Source: Streptomyces sp. STR69
GTDB lineage: Bacteria; Actinomycetota; Actinomycetes; Streptomycetales; Streptomycetaceae
Length of the DNA: 64,000 nucleotides
Assembly (NCBI RefSeq): GCF_024519455.1
Contig: NZ_JALJRY010000012.1
Span: 1-64,000, forward strand
Reading direction: 5' to 3'
Shown here: positions 42,974 through 51,243 of the stretch, piece by piece
Position numbering within the stretch: the stretch's first letter is position 1
Layout of the letters: each line of letters opens with the position of its first letter
Program-made: the position numbers and the translations under genes
Notes under the pieces: generated by a model
Databases searched by the model: none
Seen by the model: the letters and a program-made list of their open reading frames with translations, nothing else
Told to the model about the DNA's origin: nothing

Positions 42974-44908
42974 TCACCGGATGGTGATCGTGATCGTCGA
43001 CCCCTTGGGGGCCTGCTCGCCCGCGTCCACGGACTGTTTCTTCACGGTGTCGCCGAACAGGCCGAGCAGCCCGCGGTCCTCCTCGACCTTGAAGCCGGAC
43101 TCCTTCAGGAGCTTCGTCGCCGCGTCGACACTCGCGCCGACCACGCTCGGGACCTCGACCATCTCCGGGCCCTTGGACAGGGTCAGCGTCACCGTGTCGC
43201 CCGCGGCGGCCTGGCTGTCGCCGGCCGGGGTCTGCTGGGCCACCTGGCCCGCGTCGTACTCCGAGGTGACCTCGGTGTCCGACACCTTCACGGTGAGACC
43301 GGCCTCCTGGAGGTCCGACTTCGCGTCGTCCAGGTCCTCACCGGTGACATCGGGCACGTCGACCGCGCTGCCCTTGCTGACGGTCAGGGCTATCGCGGAG
43401 CCCGCGTGGCGCTCGGTGCCCGCCCCGGGGTCCGTGCTGATCACGAAGCCCTTGGGGACGTCGTCGCTGAACTCCCTGGTGACCATGCCGGCCGCCAGCC
43501 CGTCCGTCTTGAGCAGGGCCCGCGCCCTGCCCAGGGCGTAGCCCGTCAGATCGGGCACCTTCACGGTCTCCGGCCCGTCCGAGATGGTCAGGGCCACCGA
43601 GTCGTTGTCCCGGATGCGGGCGCCGGCCACCGGATCGGTGCTGATGACCGTGCCGCGCTTCACGGTGTCGCTGTAGGCGTGCTTGACCGACTTGACGTCG
43701 AGACCGGCCTCTTTCAGCCGTTCCTTCGCCTGCACCTCGGTCTTCGCCAGCAGCGGCGGGACCTTGGTGAACTGACCGGAGTTGATGTACCAGACCCCTG
43801 CCCCGACCCCGAGGATCAGCAGCAGGGCGGCGACGATCGCCAGCAGCCCGCGTCGAGACCGCCGCGCGTCGCGCCGCCGGGGCGGCAGCGGCGGCCCGCT
43901 CTCGAACCGGCTGGTCCGGTTGAACGGGTCACCGGGCTCGTCGTCCTCGTTGACCGGCAGCGGACGCGGCACGGTCAGGGAGCGCGGGATCACACTCGTA
44001 CGGTTCTCCGCGTTGGGATGCTCCGAGGTCAGCGCCTGCGGCGGCACCACGTCCAGCTGCTCGGCACTCAGCCCCGCCCGCGCCTCGCGGACCAGCCCGA
44101 ACAGCGCGACCGCGTCGTACGGCCGGATCTCCGGGGTACGGGCGGTGGCCGTGGCGACCAGCTCGTCCAGCTCGTACGCCAGCCCGGGGAAGACGGCCGA
44201 GGGCGGCGGGACGTCCTCGTGCAGGTGCTTGTAGAGCACGATCGCGGGGGAGTCCCCGTCGTGCGGTTTCTGGCCGGTGAGCATCTCGTACAGGACGACA
44301 CCGCACGCGTACACGTCGACCCGGGGGGACGCCGTGCCGCCCTCGATCTGCTCCGGCGCGAGATACGAGACCGTGCCGAGCACGTTCTCCCCGGTGCTGG
44401 TGACCGTGTCCACGGACCGGACCAGCCCGAAGTCGGCGACCTTGACCCGGCCGTCGTCCCCTATGAGCACGTTCTCCGGCTTCATGTCCCGGTGCACGAA
44501 CCCGGCCCGGTGCGCGGCACCGAGCGCGGCCAGCACCGGCTCCAGGATGTCCAGCGCGGCCCGCGGCTGCAGCGCCCCGCGCTCGCGCAGCACGTCCCGC
44601 AGGGTGCAGCCGGCGACATACTCCATCGCCAGATAGACGTACGCGCCCTGGGCACCCTGGTCGAAGACCTGCACCACGTTCGGATGAGCGAGCCGCGCCA
44701 CCGACTTGGCCTCGCGGATGAACCGGTCGACGAAAGAGGCGTCGGTCGCCAGCGTCGGGTGCATCACCTTGAGCGCGAGAACCCGGTCCAGGCGGGTGTC
44801 CACGGCCCGGTAGACCGTGGCCATCCCGCCGACGGCGATCCGCGCGTCGACGCGATACCGGCCGTCGAGCAGCTGCCCGACGAGAGGGTCATGAAGGGTC
44901 GTATCCAC
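42974..44908 (-). CDS. Membrane Ser/Thr kinase with four PASTA domains (PknL/PknB type)
   Basis: 644 residues. The kinase domain holds GGMATVYRA, Lys47, HRDMKPEN (Asp141) and DFG (159-161). A disordered linker and one membrane helix (about residue 365) follow, then four PASTA repeats that begin VPPLLAKT, VPDLTGYA, VPDVTGED and VPSVVGAS. PASTA repeats sense muropeptides or lipid II outside. TACACT ends 7 nt before the GTG start, suggesting a leaderless message. An Rv2175c-like gene lies 4 kb away. Confidence 0.95.
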   Translation of the reverse strand: MDTTLHDPLVGQLLDGRYRVDARIAVGGMATVYRAVDTRLDRVLALKVMHPTLATDASFVDRFIREAKSVARLAHPNVVQVFDQGAQGAYVYLAMEYVAGCTLRDVLRERGALQPRAALDILEPVLAALGAAHRAGFVHRDMKPENVLIGDDGRVKVADFGLVRSVDTVTSTGENVLGTVSYLAPEQIEGGTASPRVDVYACGVVLYEMLTGQKPHDGDSPAIVLYKHLHEDVPPPSAVFPGLAYELDELVATATARTPEIRPYDAVALFGLVREARAGLSAEQLDVVPPQALTSEHPNAENRTSVIPRSLTVPRPLPVNEDDEPGDPFNRTSRFESGPPLPPRRRDARRSRRGLLAIVAALLLILGVGAGVWYINSGQFTKVPPLLAKTEVQAKERLKEAGLDVKSVKHAYSDTVKRGTVISTDPVAGARIRDNDSVALTISDGPETVKVPDLTGYALGRARALLKTDGLAAGMVTREFSDDVPKGFVISTDPGAGTERHAGSAIALTVSKGSAVDVPDVTGEDLDDAKSDLQEAGLTVKVSDTEVTSEYDAGQVAQQTPAGDSQAAAGDTVTLTLSKGPEMVEVPSVVGASVDAATKLLKESGFKVEEDRGLLGLFGDTVKKQSVDAGEQAPKGSTITITIR

Positions 44909-45012
44909 GCAGGTGAGTGTACGAGCCGAGGCTGACAGCACCACGTTTTCGGCCAGGATCGGGGCCTTACTGCAGCGGACCTGTGACGGATCGCACGCTG
45001 TGGAGCGGGCGT

Positions 45013-45807
45013 TCAGAAGGCAGGACGTTCGGGATCCAGACGGGCCACGCCGGTCGTCGGAGAGGAGGCCTCGGCGAAATGTCTACGGGGGATACGCCCC
45101 GCCAGCCGGGCCAGCCGCCCCGCCTCCACCGCGCTGCGCATCGCGGACGCCATCAGCACCGGCTCCTGCGCCCGCGTCACCGCCGAGGCGAGCATCACCC
45201 CCGCGCACCCCAGCTCCATCGCGAACGCCGCGTCGGACGCCGTACCGGCCCCCGCGTCCAGAATCACCGGCACGCGCGCGTGCTCGACGATCAGCTGGAA
45301 GTTGTGCGGGTTGCGGATGCCGAGCCCGGAGCCGATCGGAGACCCCAACGGCATGATCGCCGCGCACCCGACGTCCTCCAGCTTCCGCGCCAGCACGGGA
45401 TCGTCGTTCGTGTACGGCAGCACCGTGAACCCGTCGTCGACCAGGGTCTCGGCGGCGTCCAGCAGCTCGATCGGGTCGGGCAGCAGGGTGCGCTCGTCCG
45501 CGATCACCTCAAGTTTGACCAGTGCCGTCCCGAGCGCCTCCCGCGCCAGCCGGGCCGTCAGCACCGCCTCGCCCGCCGTGAAACAGCCCGCCGTGTTGGG
45601 CAGCACCCGGATGCCGAGCCGCTCCAGGACGGACAGCACCGAACCGTGCACGGAAGCGTTCACGCGCCGCATCGCCACCGTGGTGAGTTCCGTCCCGGAG
45701 GCCACCAGCGCGCGCTCCAGGACGTCGAGGCTGGGCGCGCCCCCGGTGCCCATGATCAGCCGGGACGTGAAGGACGCACCACCGAGGATGAACGGGTCGT
45801 CGGCCAT
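45013..45807 (-). CDS. thiG: Thiazole synthase
   Basis: 264 residues, TIM barrel. The Schiff-base lysine is in TALVKLEVIADE, and PNTAGCFTAGEAV, IMPLGSPIGSGLGI and VILDAGAGTASDAAFAMELG are typical. It builds the thiazole ring of thiamine from deoxyxylulose phosphate, dehydroglycine and ThiS thiocarboxylate. It is third in the thiO-thiS-thiG operon, which starts with a TPP riboswitch. Confidence 0.97.
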   Translation of the reverse strand: MADDPFILGGASFTSRLIMGTGGAPSLDVLERALVASGTELTTVAMRRVNASVHGSVLSVLERLGIRVLPNTAGCFTAGEAVLTARLAREALGTALVKLEVIADERTLLPDPIELLDAAETLVDDGFTVLPYTNDDPVLARKLEDVGCAAIMPLGSPIGSGLGIRNPHNFQLIVEHARVPVILDAGAGTASDAAFAMELGCAGVMLASAVTRAQEPVLMASAMRSAVEAGRLARLAGRIPRRHFAEASSPTTGVARLDPERPAF

Positions 45808-45810
45808 GGG

Positions 45811-46011
45811 TCAGCCTCCTTGGACGGCGGTGAGGACCTCGACACGGTCCCCCTCGGAGAGGGAGGTCGAGGGCCATTCCGCGCGCGGGACGACGGTTTC
45901 GTTGAGGGCGGCGGCCACACCGGAGGGCGAAGGGGCCAGGGTGCGTACGAGGGTGTCGAGAGCCGTGCCGGGCGCGATCACCCGGGGCTCCCCGTTGACG
46001 GAGACGTTCAT
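45811..46011 (-). CDS. thiS: Thiamine sulfur carrier protein
   Basis: 66 residues, ubiquitin-like, with the required C-terminal Gly-Gly (VLTAVQGG) that receives sulfur as thiocarboxylate. It overlaps thiO by 4 nt and is 3 nt ahead of thiG, so translation is coupled. Confidence 0.96.
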   Translation of the reverse strand: MNVSVNGEPRVIAPGTALDTLVRTLAPSPSGVAAALNETVVPRAEWPSTSLSEGDRVEVLTAVQGG

Positions 46012-47180
46012 GCGGGCTGCTCCACGAGTTCCGTGCGTTCCGCGCGGGCGAACCGCTTCGGCGTGAACGGGCGTGCCTCGTCCGGGAGTTCACCGGTGGC
46101 CAGCGCGTGCGCGAGGGCGTCGCCGGTGACCGGCGTGAGCAGTACGCCGTTGCGGTAGTGCCCGGTGGCCAGCAGCAGTCCCGGCAGTGCGGTCGGGCCG
46201 AGCAGCGGCGCGTTGTCGGGGGAGCCGGGGCGCAGTCCGGCCCGGGTCTCGGTGAGCGGCAGTTCGGTGATCCCGGGGACCAACTCGTGGGCGTCGCGCA
46301 GCAGTTCGTAGACACCGCCGGCGGTCACCGTGGTGTCCCAGCCCAGTTCCTCGCTCGTCGCGCCGACGACCAGCTCGCCGTTCTCGCGGGGCACCAGATA
46401 GACGTGGCTGCCGCGCACCACGGCCCGCACGGTCCGGCTCAGGAACGGCGCGTACCGCTCCGGCACGGTCAGCCGCAGCACCTGCCCCTTCACGGGCCGT
46501 ACGGGCGGCAGGACGGCGTCGGGGACCCCTGCCAGCCGCCCGCTGAGGCTGCCGCCCGCGAGCACCACCTGGTCCGCGCCCAGCACGTCCCCCTCGCGCG
46601 TGACGACCCCCGTGGCGCGGTCCCGGCCGCACGTGAGCCGCTCGGCCCACGTGCGGTGGAAGGCGACCCCGGCACGCTCACACGCGGCCACCAGCGCCCG
46701 CGTCAGCCGCCGCGGGTCGACCTGGTGGTCCCCGTCGACCCGGAGCCCCCCGCGCACGCCCGGCGCGAGCATCGGCTCCAGGCGCCGGCACTCGCGCCCG
46801 GACAGCCACTCGGACTCCAGGCCCGACCGGTGCTGCAGGGCGTGCAGTTCACGGAGGTGGGCGCGGTCGTCGGCGTCCAGGGCGACGGCGAGGGTGCCGC
46901 AGCGGCGGTAGCCGAGATCGAGGCCGGTGAGGTCGGTCAGCTCGGCCGCGAAGTCCGGGTAGCGGTGCGCCGAGGCGAGGTTGAGGGCGAGCAGGGTCTG
47001 TTCGCCGTAGTGCAGTTCCGTGACGGCGGCCAGCATTCCGGCGGCCACCTGGGCGGCCCCGCCGCCCGGCTCGGGGTCCACGACGGCGGTGGCGAACCCG
47101 CGTTGCGCGGCCCGCCAGGCCGTGACCAGGCCGATGATCCCGCCCCCGACGACGAGGACGTCTGACGTACGTGTAGGCAT
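46008..47180 (-). CDS. thiO: Glycine oxidase for thiazole synthesis
   Basis: 390 residues, DAO family. It starts with the FAD motif VLVVGGGIIGLVTAWRAAQRG; the C-terminal RPGSPDNAPLLGPT and LLATGHYRNGVLLTPVTG bind FAD and substrate. It makes dehydroglycine for ThiG. ATG 47180 is preceded by GGGAGGGGC; in-frame extension upstream would run through the TPP riboswitch and is not accepted. Confidence 0.95.
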   Translation of the reverse strand: MPTRTSDVLVVGGGIIGLVTAWRAAQRGFATAVVDPEPGGGAAQVAAGMLAAVTELHYGEQTLLALNLASAHRYPDFAAELTDLTGLDLGYRRCGTLAVALDADDRAHLRELHALQHRSGLESEWLSGRECRRLEPMLAPGVRGGLRVDGDHQVDPRRLTRALVAACERAGVAFHRTWAERLTCGRDRATGVVTREGDVLGADQVVLAGGSLSGRLAGVPDAVLPPVRPVKGQVLRLTVPERYAPFLSRTVRAVVRGSHVYLVPRENGELVVGATSEELGWDTTVTAGGVYELLRDAHELVPGITELPLTETRAGLRPGSPDNAPLLGPTALPGLLLATGHYRNGVLLTPVTGDALAHALATGELPDEARPFTPKRFARAERTELVEQPA

Positions 47181-47193
47181 GGGCGTCCAGCCC

Positions 47194-47284
47194 CTCCCTT
47201 CGCCGGCATGACCCGGATCAGGTTCGTACGGTCGGAGGCCGCCAGCCTCCCTCTCAGCCCGGTGCGTCCGGACTCCCGCGAGTG
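47194..47284 (-). promoter_or_regulatory. TPP riboswitch of the thiO-thiS-thiG operon
   Basis: On the minus strand, GGACTCC.., GGGCTGAGAGGG (the conserved CTGAGA), GACCGTACGAACCTGATCCG and GGGTCATGCCGGCG give the complete THI element. It ends close to the thiO ribosome site, so TPP probably blocks translation start, or transcription. Confidence 0.95.
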
Positions 47285-47341
47285 CTTGTACGTTGGCCAC
47301 CCTAGCCCGTACCTCATGTCCCAGTAAGGGAGCCTCCGTCC

Positions 47342-47692
47342 ATGGCCCGCTCGCTCGACGGTCTCGTCCTCGCCCCGGTCGCGGACCAGGCACCGGGTCA
47401 GGTCGGCACCCGCACCCGGTTCGCGTACCACGAGCGGGACGGCGAGATCTGGGCCGAGTACGCGGGCGGCGACGTCGTCCGCGGGCATCTCGTCGGCACG
47501 CGCGCGGGGGACCGGCTCGACTTCCGGTACGTGCAGTTGAGGACCGACGGAACGACGTCCTGCGGGCACTGCGTGTCCGAAGTGGTCGAGTTGTCCGACG
47601 GTCGTGTCCGCCTCGACGAGAACTGGGAGTGGGAGTCGCAGCCGGGCAGCGGGACGAGTGTTGTGGAACAGGTCACTGAACGCGCCCCCTGA
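47342..47692 (+). CDS. Small conserved protein of unknown function
   Basis: 116 residues, soluble. The pattern TRFAYHERDGEIWAEYAGGDVVRGHLVG, LDFRYVQLRTDGTTSCGHC and RLDENWEWES suggests a small beta-barrel. Database annotation names of such proteins vary and I do not trust one. AAGGGAG precedes ATG 47342. It is divergent from the thi operon and 32 nt ahead of the flavoprotein gene. Confidence 0.7.
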   Translation: MARSLDGLVLAPVADQAPGQVGTRTRFAYHERDGEIWAEYAGGDVVRGHLVGTRAGDRLDFRYVQLRTDGTTSCGHCVSEVVELSDGRVRLDENWEWESQPGSGTSVVEQVTERAP

Positions 47693-47724
47693 CTGACGAT
47701 TTGTCAGGTGTCTATGGTGATCGG

Positions 47725-48954
47725 ATGAGCGAGCAGACACGGGGACAGGGCGCGGGGGCGGGACGGCGCGTGGTCGTCGTCGGCGCGGGCATGGCCGGGG
47801 TGCAGACCGCGGTGGCCCTGCGCGAACAGGGCTTCACCGGCACCGTCACCCTTCTAGGCGCCGAACCCCATCAGCCCTACGACCGGCCGCCGCTGTCCAA
47901 GGCCGTCCTGCTCGGCAAGGCCGAGGGCTCCGCCTTCGACGTCGACTTCGAGGCACTCGGCATCGAACTGAGGCTCGGGCGCGAGGTGTCGGGTCTGCGC
48001 CCCGGAGACCACGAACTGGACACCGCCGAGGGCCCGGTGCCCTACGACGTCCTCGTCCTCGCCACCGGCGCCGAACCGATCCGGCTGCCGGGCGCCGACG
48101 GTATCCCCGGGGTGCATCTGCTGCGCACCCTGGACGACGCCGAGCGGCTGCGGCCGGTGCTCGCGCGGCAGCACGACATCGTGGTCGTCGGGGCGGGCTG
48201 GATCGGCGCGGAGTTCGCCACGGCCGCGCGCGAGGCGGGCTGCGCGGTGACCGTCGTGGAAGCCGCCGACCGGCCGCTCGCGGGCGCGCTGCCCGCCGAG
48301 GTGGCCGCGCCGATGGCCGCCTGGTACGCGGACGCCGGAGCCGTGCTGCGCACGCACACGCGCGTGGAGCGCGTCGAGCCCGGCGCCGTGGTCCTCGACG
48401 ACGGCACGCGGCTGCCCGCCGGCGCCGTCGTGGTCGGCATCGGCGCCCGCCCCGCCACCGGCTGGCTCGCGGACTCCGGCATCGAACTGGGCGCCCACCG
48501 CGAGGTCGTGGCCGACGACCGGCTGCGCACCTCGGTGCCGGACGTGTACGCGGTCGGCGACTGCGCCTCCTTCCCTTCGGGAAGGTACGGCGAGCGACTT
48601 CTCGTCCACCACTGGGACAACGCCCTCCAGGGCCCGCGCACGGTCGCCGCGAACATCGTCGGCCAGACCCCGGCGGTCTACGACCCGGTGCCGTACTTCT
48701 GGTCCGAGCAGTTCGGCCGCTTCGTCCAGTACGTCGGCCATCACGCGTCCGCCGACACGACCCTGTGGCGCGGCGACCCGGCCACCCCGGCCTGGACCGT
48801 CTGCTGGCTGCGCGAGGACCGCCTGGTGGCCCTCCTGGCGGTCGGCCGCCCCCGTGACCTGGCCCAGGGCCGCCGCCTGATCGAGTCGGGCACCCCGATG
48901 AATCCCGAGCCGCTTGCGGACCCTTCTCTCCCGATGAAGGCCGCTATCGCCTAG
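47725..48954 (+). CDS. FAD-dependent ferredoxin reductase-like oxidoreductase
   Basis: 409 residues. The FAD motif VVVVGAGMAGVQTAVALREQGF and the NAD motif IVVVGAGWIGAEFATAAREAG are both present, with YAVGDCASF at the FAD end and a C-terminal reductase domain. It resembles ferredoxin reductases of P450 or Rieske oxygenase systems. The partner is not evident here. TATGGT (47713-47718) ends 6 nt before ATG 47725 and there is no ribosome site: probably leaderless. Confidence 0.88.
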   Translation: MSEQTRGQGAGAGRRVVVVGAGMAGVQTAVALREQGFTGTVTLLGAEPHQPYDRPPLSKAVLLGKAEGSAFDVDFEALGIELRLGREVSGLRPGDHELDTAEGPVPYDVLVLATGAEPIRLPGADGIPGVHLLRTLDDAERLRPVLARQHDIVVVGAGWIGAEFATAAREAGCAVTVVEAADRPLAGALPAEVAAPMAAWYADAGAVLRTHTRVERVEPGAVVLDDGTRLPAGAVVVGIGARPATGWLADSGIELGAHREVVADDRLRTSVPDVYAVGDCASFPSGRYGERLLVHHWDNALQGPRTVAANIVGQTPAVYDPVPYFWSEQFGRFVQYVGHHASADTTLWRGDPATPAWTVCWLREDRLVALLAVGRPRDLAQGRRLIESGTPMNPEPLADPSLPMKAAIA

Positions 48955-49018
48955 TTCGTGACCCCGGGTCGGACCGGCCCGACTTCCGACTGTCAGTCCG
49001 GGATGGCACGCTGTTTAC

Positions 49019-49390
49019 GTGACCGAGATTGACGCAAAGATCGATGCTCTCGTCCCCGCCTGGCTCACGCTGCCCGACATCGCAGAGTTGCTCGATGTCG
49101 AGGTGACACGCGTGCGGCAGCTGGTCAAGGACGGCCAAGTCATCGCCGTACGGCGTGGCGAGAACCGCGCACTGCACGTCCCCGCCGCCTTCATCGACGG
49201 GGCCGAGCAGAAGGTCGTCAAGGGCCTCACGGGGACCCTGACGCTCCTGCGGGACGACGGCTTCTCCGACGAAGAGATGCTGGAATGGCTCTTCACCCCC
49301 GACCCCAGCCTGCCCGGCACCCCCGCGCAGGCCCTCAGTGAGAATCGCGGCACGGAGGTGAAGCGCCGCGCCCAGGCGCTCGCCGTCTGA
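49019..49390 (+). CDS. Rv2175c-family DNA-binding protein
   Basis: 123 residues. A helix-turn-helix region, WLTLPDIAELLDVEVTRVRQLVKDGQVIAVRRGENRALHVP, is followed by a C-terminal helical domain, TLLRDDGFSDEEMLEWLF. In M. tuberculosis Rv2175c is a substrate of the neighbouring kinase PknL. Here the PASTA kinase gene is about 4 kb away with thi genes between. The start is GTG 49019. Targets are unknown. Confidence 0.85.
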   Translation: MTEIDAKIDALVPAWLTLPDIAELLDVEVTRVRQLVKDGQVIAVRRGENRALHVPAAFIDGAEQKVVKGLTGTLTLLRDDGFSDEEMLEWLFTPDPSLPGTPAQALSENRGTEVKRRAQALAV

Positions 49391-49410
49391 CCCGGACGAC
49401 CGACCGGTGC

Positions 49411-49441
49411 ACGGGCCGCGGCACGCTCACCCGCGGCCCGT
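49411..49441 (+). terminator. Terminator after the Rv2175c-like gene
   Basis: An 11-bp perfect stem ACGGGCCGCGG (49411-49421) pairs with 49431-49441. It separates the gene from thiE. Confidence 0.7.
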
Positions 49442-49496
49442 ACACAGCACCACCGCGCAACGACGACGTCGACGAACGACAACGGGGGACCCACGC

Positions 49497-50153
49497 ATGC
49501 CCGACACCGCAGCCGCCGTACGCGCGGAACTCGCCGACGCCCGGGTCTACCTCTGCACGGACGCCCGCAGACGCCAGGGCGACCTCCCGGAGTTCCTGGA
49601 CGCGGTCCTGGCCGGCGGGGTCGACATCGTGCAGCTGCGCGACAAGGGCATGGAGGCCGCCGAGGAGCTGGAACACCTCCAGGTGTTCGCCGACGCCTGT
49701 GCCCGGCACGGCAGACTGCTCGCGGTCAACGACCGCGCGGACGTCGCCCACGCCGCCGGCGCCGACGTACTGCACCTGGGGCAGGGCGACCTCCCGGTCC
49801 CCGCGGCCCGCGCGATCCTCGGCGACGACGTCCTGATCGGCCGCTCCACGCACGCGGAGGCGGAGGCCGCCGCAGCCGCCGTCCAGGAGGGCGTGGACTA
49901 CTTCTGCACCGGTCCGTGCTGGCCGACCCCCACCAAACCGGGACGCCACGCCCCGGGCCTCGACCTGCTCCGGTACACGGCCGCCCTGGGCACCGACCGC
50001 CCCTGGTTCGCCATCGGCGGCATCGACCTCGGCAACGTCGACGAGGTGCTCGAAGCGGGCGCCCGCCGGGTCGTCGTCGTACGGGCGATCACGGAGGCCG
50101 ACGACCCGGGCGCGGCGGCGGCCGAGTTCGCGAAGCGGCTCCGGCAGCCCTGA
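49497..50153 (+). CDS. thiE: Thiamine-phosphate synthase
   Basis: 218 residues, TIM barrel. QLRDKGMEA, NDRADVAHAAGADVLHLGQGDLP, GRSTHAEAEAA and WFAIGGI are typical. It joins HMP-diphosphate with thiazole phosphate. ATG 49497 comes after GGGGGA. It is not in the thiO-S-G operon and no TPP riboswitch was seen before it. Confidence 0.95.
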   Translation: MPDTAAAVRAELADARVYLCTDARRRQGDLPEFLDAVLAGGVDIVQLRDKGMEAAEELEHLQVFADACARHGRLLAVNDRADVAHAAGADVLHLGQGDLPVPAARAILGDDVLIGRSTHAEAEAAAAAVQEGVDYFCTGPCWPTPTKPGRHAPGLDLLRYTAALGTDRPWFAIGGIDLGNVDEVLEAGARRVVVVRAITEADDPGAAAAEFAKRLRQP

Positions 50154-50166
50154 GCGCCGTCCGGGT

Positions 50167-50203
50167 GTCGCGCTGTTGTCCGGTGGGTGGACAACAGGGC
50201 GAC
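50167..50203 (+). terminator. Hairpin between thiE and metF
   Basis: 15-nt arms 50167-50181 and 50189-50203, one mismatch, with the core CTGTTGTCC. It lies 13 nt after thiE and upstream of the metF promoter. Terminator is the simplest reading. Confidence 0.7.
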
Positions 50204-50228
50204 AAACCGGGCAAATTTCCGGTTCCGG

Positions 50229-50257
50229 TTGGGTGACCGCCGTCCCCTGACTAACCT
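50229..50257 (+). promoter_or_regulatory. Probable metF promoter
   Basis: TTGGGT (50229-50234) and TAACCT (50252-50257) are separated by 17 nt; the -10 ends 6 nt before the metF ATG, so the message would be leaderless. Confidence 0.5.
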
Positions 50258-50263
50258 GCGGGT

Positions 50264-51187
50264 ATGGCCTTCGGAATCGCATCGACCAGGACCGATCGCG
50301 CACGGACGGTGCGCGACATGCTCGCGACCGGCAAGAACACGTACTCGTTCGAGTTCTCCGCGCCGAAGACCCCCAAGGGCGAGCGAAGCCTGTGGAGCGC
50401 GCTGCGGAGGGTCGAGGCGGTCGCCCCCGACTTCGTCTCCGTGACCTACGGCGCCGGCGGTTCGACCCGCGCGGGCACCGTCAGGGAGACCGAGCAGATC
50501 GTCGCCGACACCACGCTCACCCCGGTCGCCCACCTCACCGCGGTCGACCACTCCGTCGCCGAACTGCGCAACATCATCGGCCAGTACGCCGACGCCGGGA
50601 TCCGCAACATCCTCGCGGTGCGCGGCGACCCGCCCGGCGACCCCATGGCCGACTGGGTGGCGCACCCGCGGGGCCTGACGTACGCGGCCGAACTGGTCCG
50701 GCTCATCAAGGAGTCGGGCGATTTCTGCGTCGGCGTCGCCGCCTTCCCGGAGCTGCACCCGCGTTCCCCGGACTGGGACACGGACGTCCGTCACTTCGTC
50801 GACAAGTGCCGGGCCGGCGCCGACTACGCGATCACCCAGATGTTCTTCCGCCCGGAGTCGTATCTTCGCCTGCGCGACCGGGTCGAGGCGGCAGGCTGTG
50901 CCACACCGGTCATCCCCGAGGTCATGCCGGTGACCAGCGTGCGGATGCTGGAACGGTTGCCGCAGCTCAGCAACGCCGTCATCCCGGACGCTCTGAAAGA
51001 GCGAATCCTCACAGCCAAAGACGATCCGGCGGCTGTACGCTCGATCGGAATCGACTTCGCCACGGAGTTCTGCGCCCGGCTGCTGGCCGAGGGAGTGCCC
51101 GGATTGCACTTCATCACGCTCAACAACTCCACGGCGACGCTGGAAATCTACGAGAACCTGGGCCTGCACCACCCACCGCAGGCCTAG
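50264..51187 (+). CDS. metF: Methylenetetrahydrofolate reductase
   Basis: 307 residues. The N-terminal SFEFSAPKTPKGE with catalytic Glu, FVSVTYGAGGST, LAVRGDPPGD and the Gln-containing TQMFFRPESY are intact. It uses FAD and NAD(P)H to make 5-methyl-THF for methionine synthesis. The start ATG has no ribosome site. It is followed by the Tyr/Gln-rich membrane protein. From memory a metF-like gene, Rv2172c, is at the matching place in M. tuberculosis. Confidence 0.95.
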   Translation: MAFGIASTRTDRARTVRDMLATGKNTYSFEFSAPKTPKGERSLWSALRRVEAVAPDFVSVTYGAGGSTRAGTVRETEQIVADTTLTPVAHLTAVDHSVAELRNIIGQYADAGIRNILAVRGDPPGDPMADWVAHPRGLTYAAELVRLIKESGDFCVGVAAFPELHPRSPDWDTDVRHFVDKCRAGADYAITQMFFRPESYLRLRDRVEAAGCATPVIPEVMPVTSVRMLERLPQLSNAVIPDALKERILTAKDDPAAVRSIGIDFATEFCARLLAEGVPGLHFITLNNSTATLEIYENLGLHHPPQA

Positions 51188-51243
51188 ACCGGCCGCCCGG
51201 ACATACGACACACTGCGTAGCGGCCACTGGGAGAGGGGCGTAC

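Noticed and set aside
49391..49496. TPP riboswitch before thiE
   Set aside because: No CTGAGA element; the region holds only a terminator hairpin.
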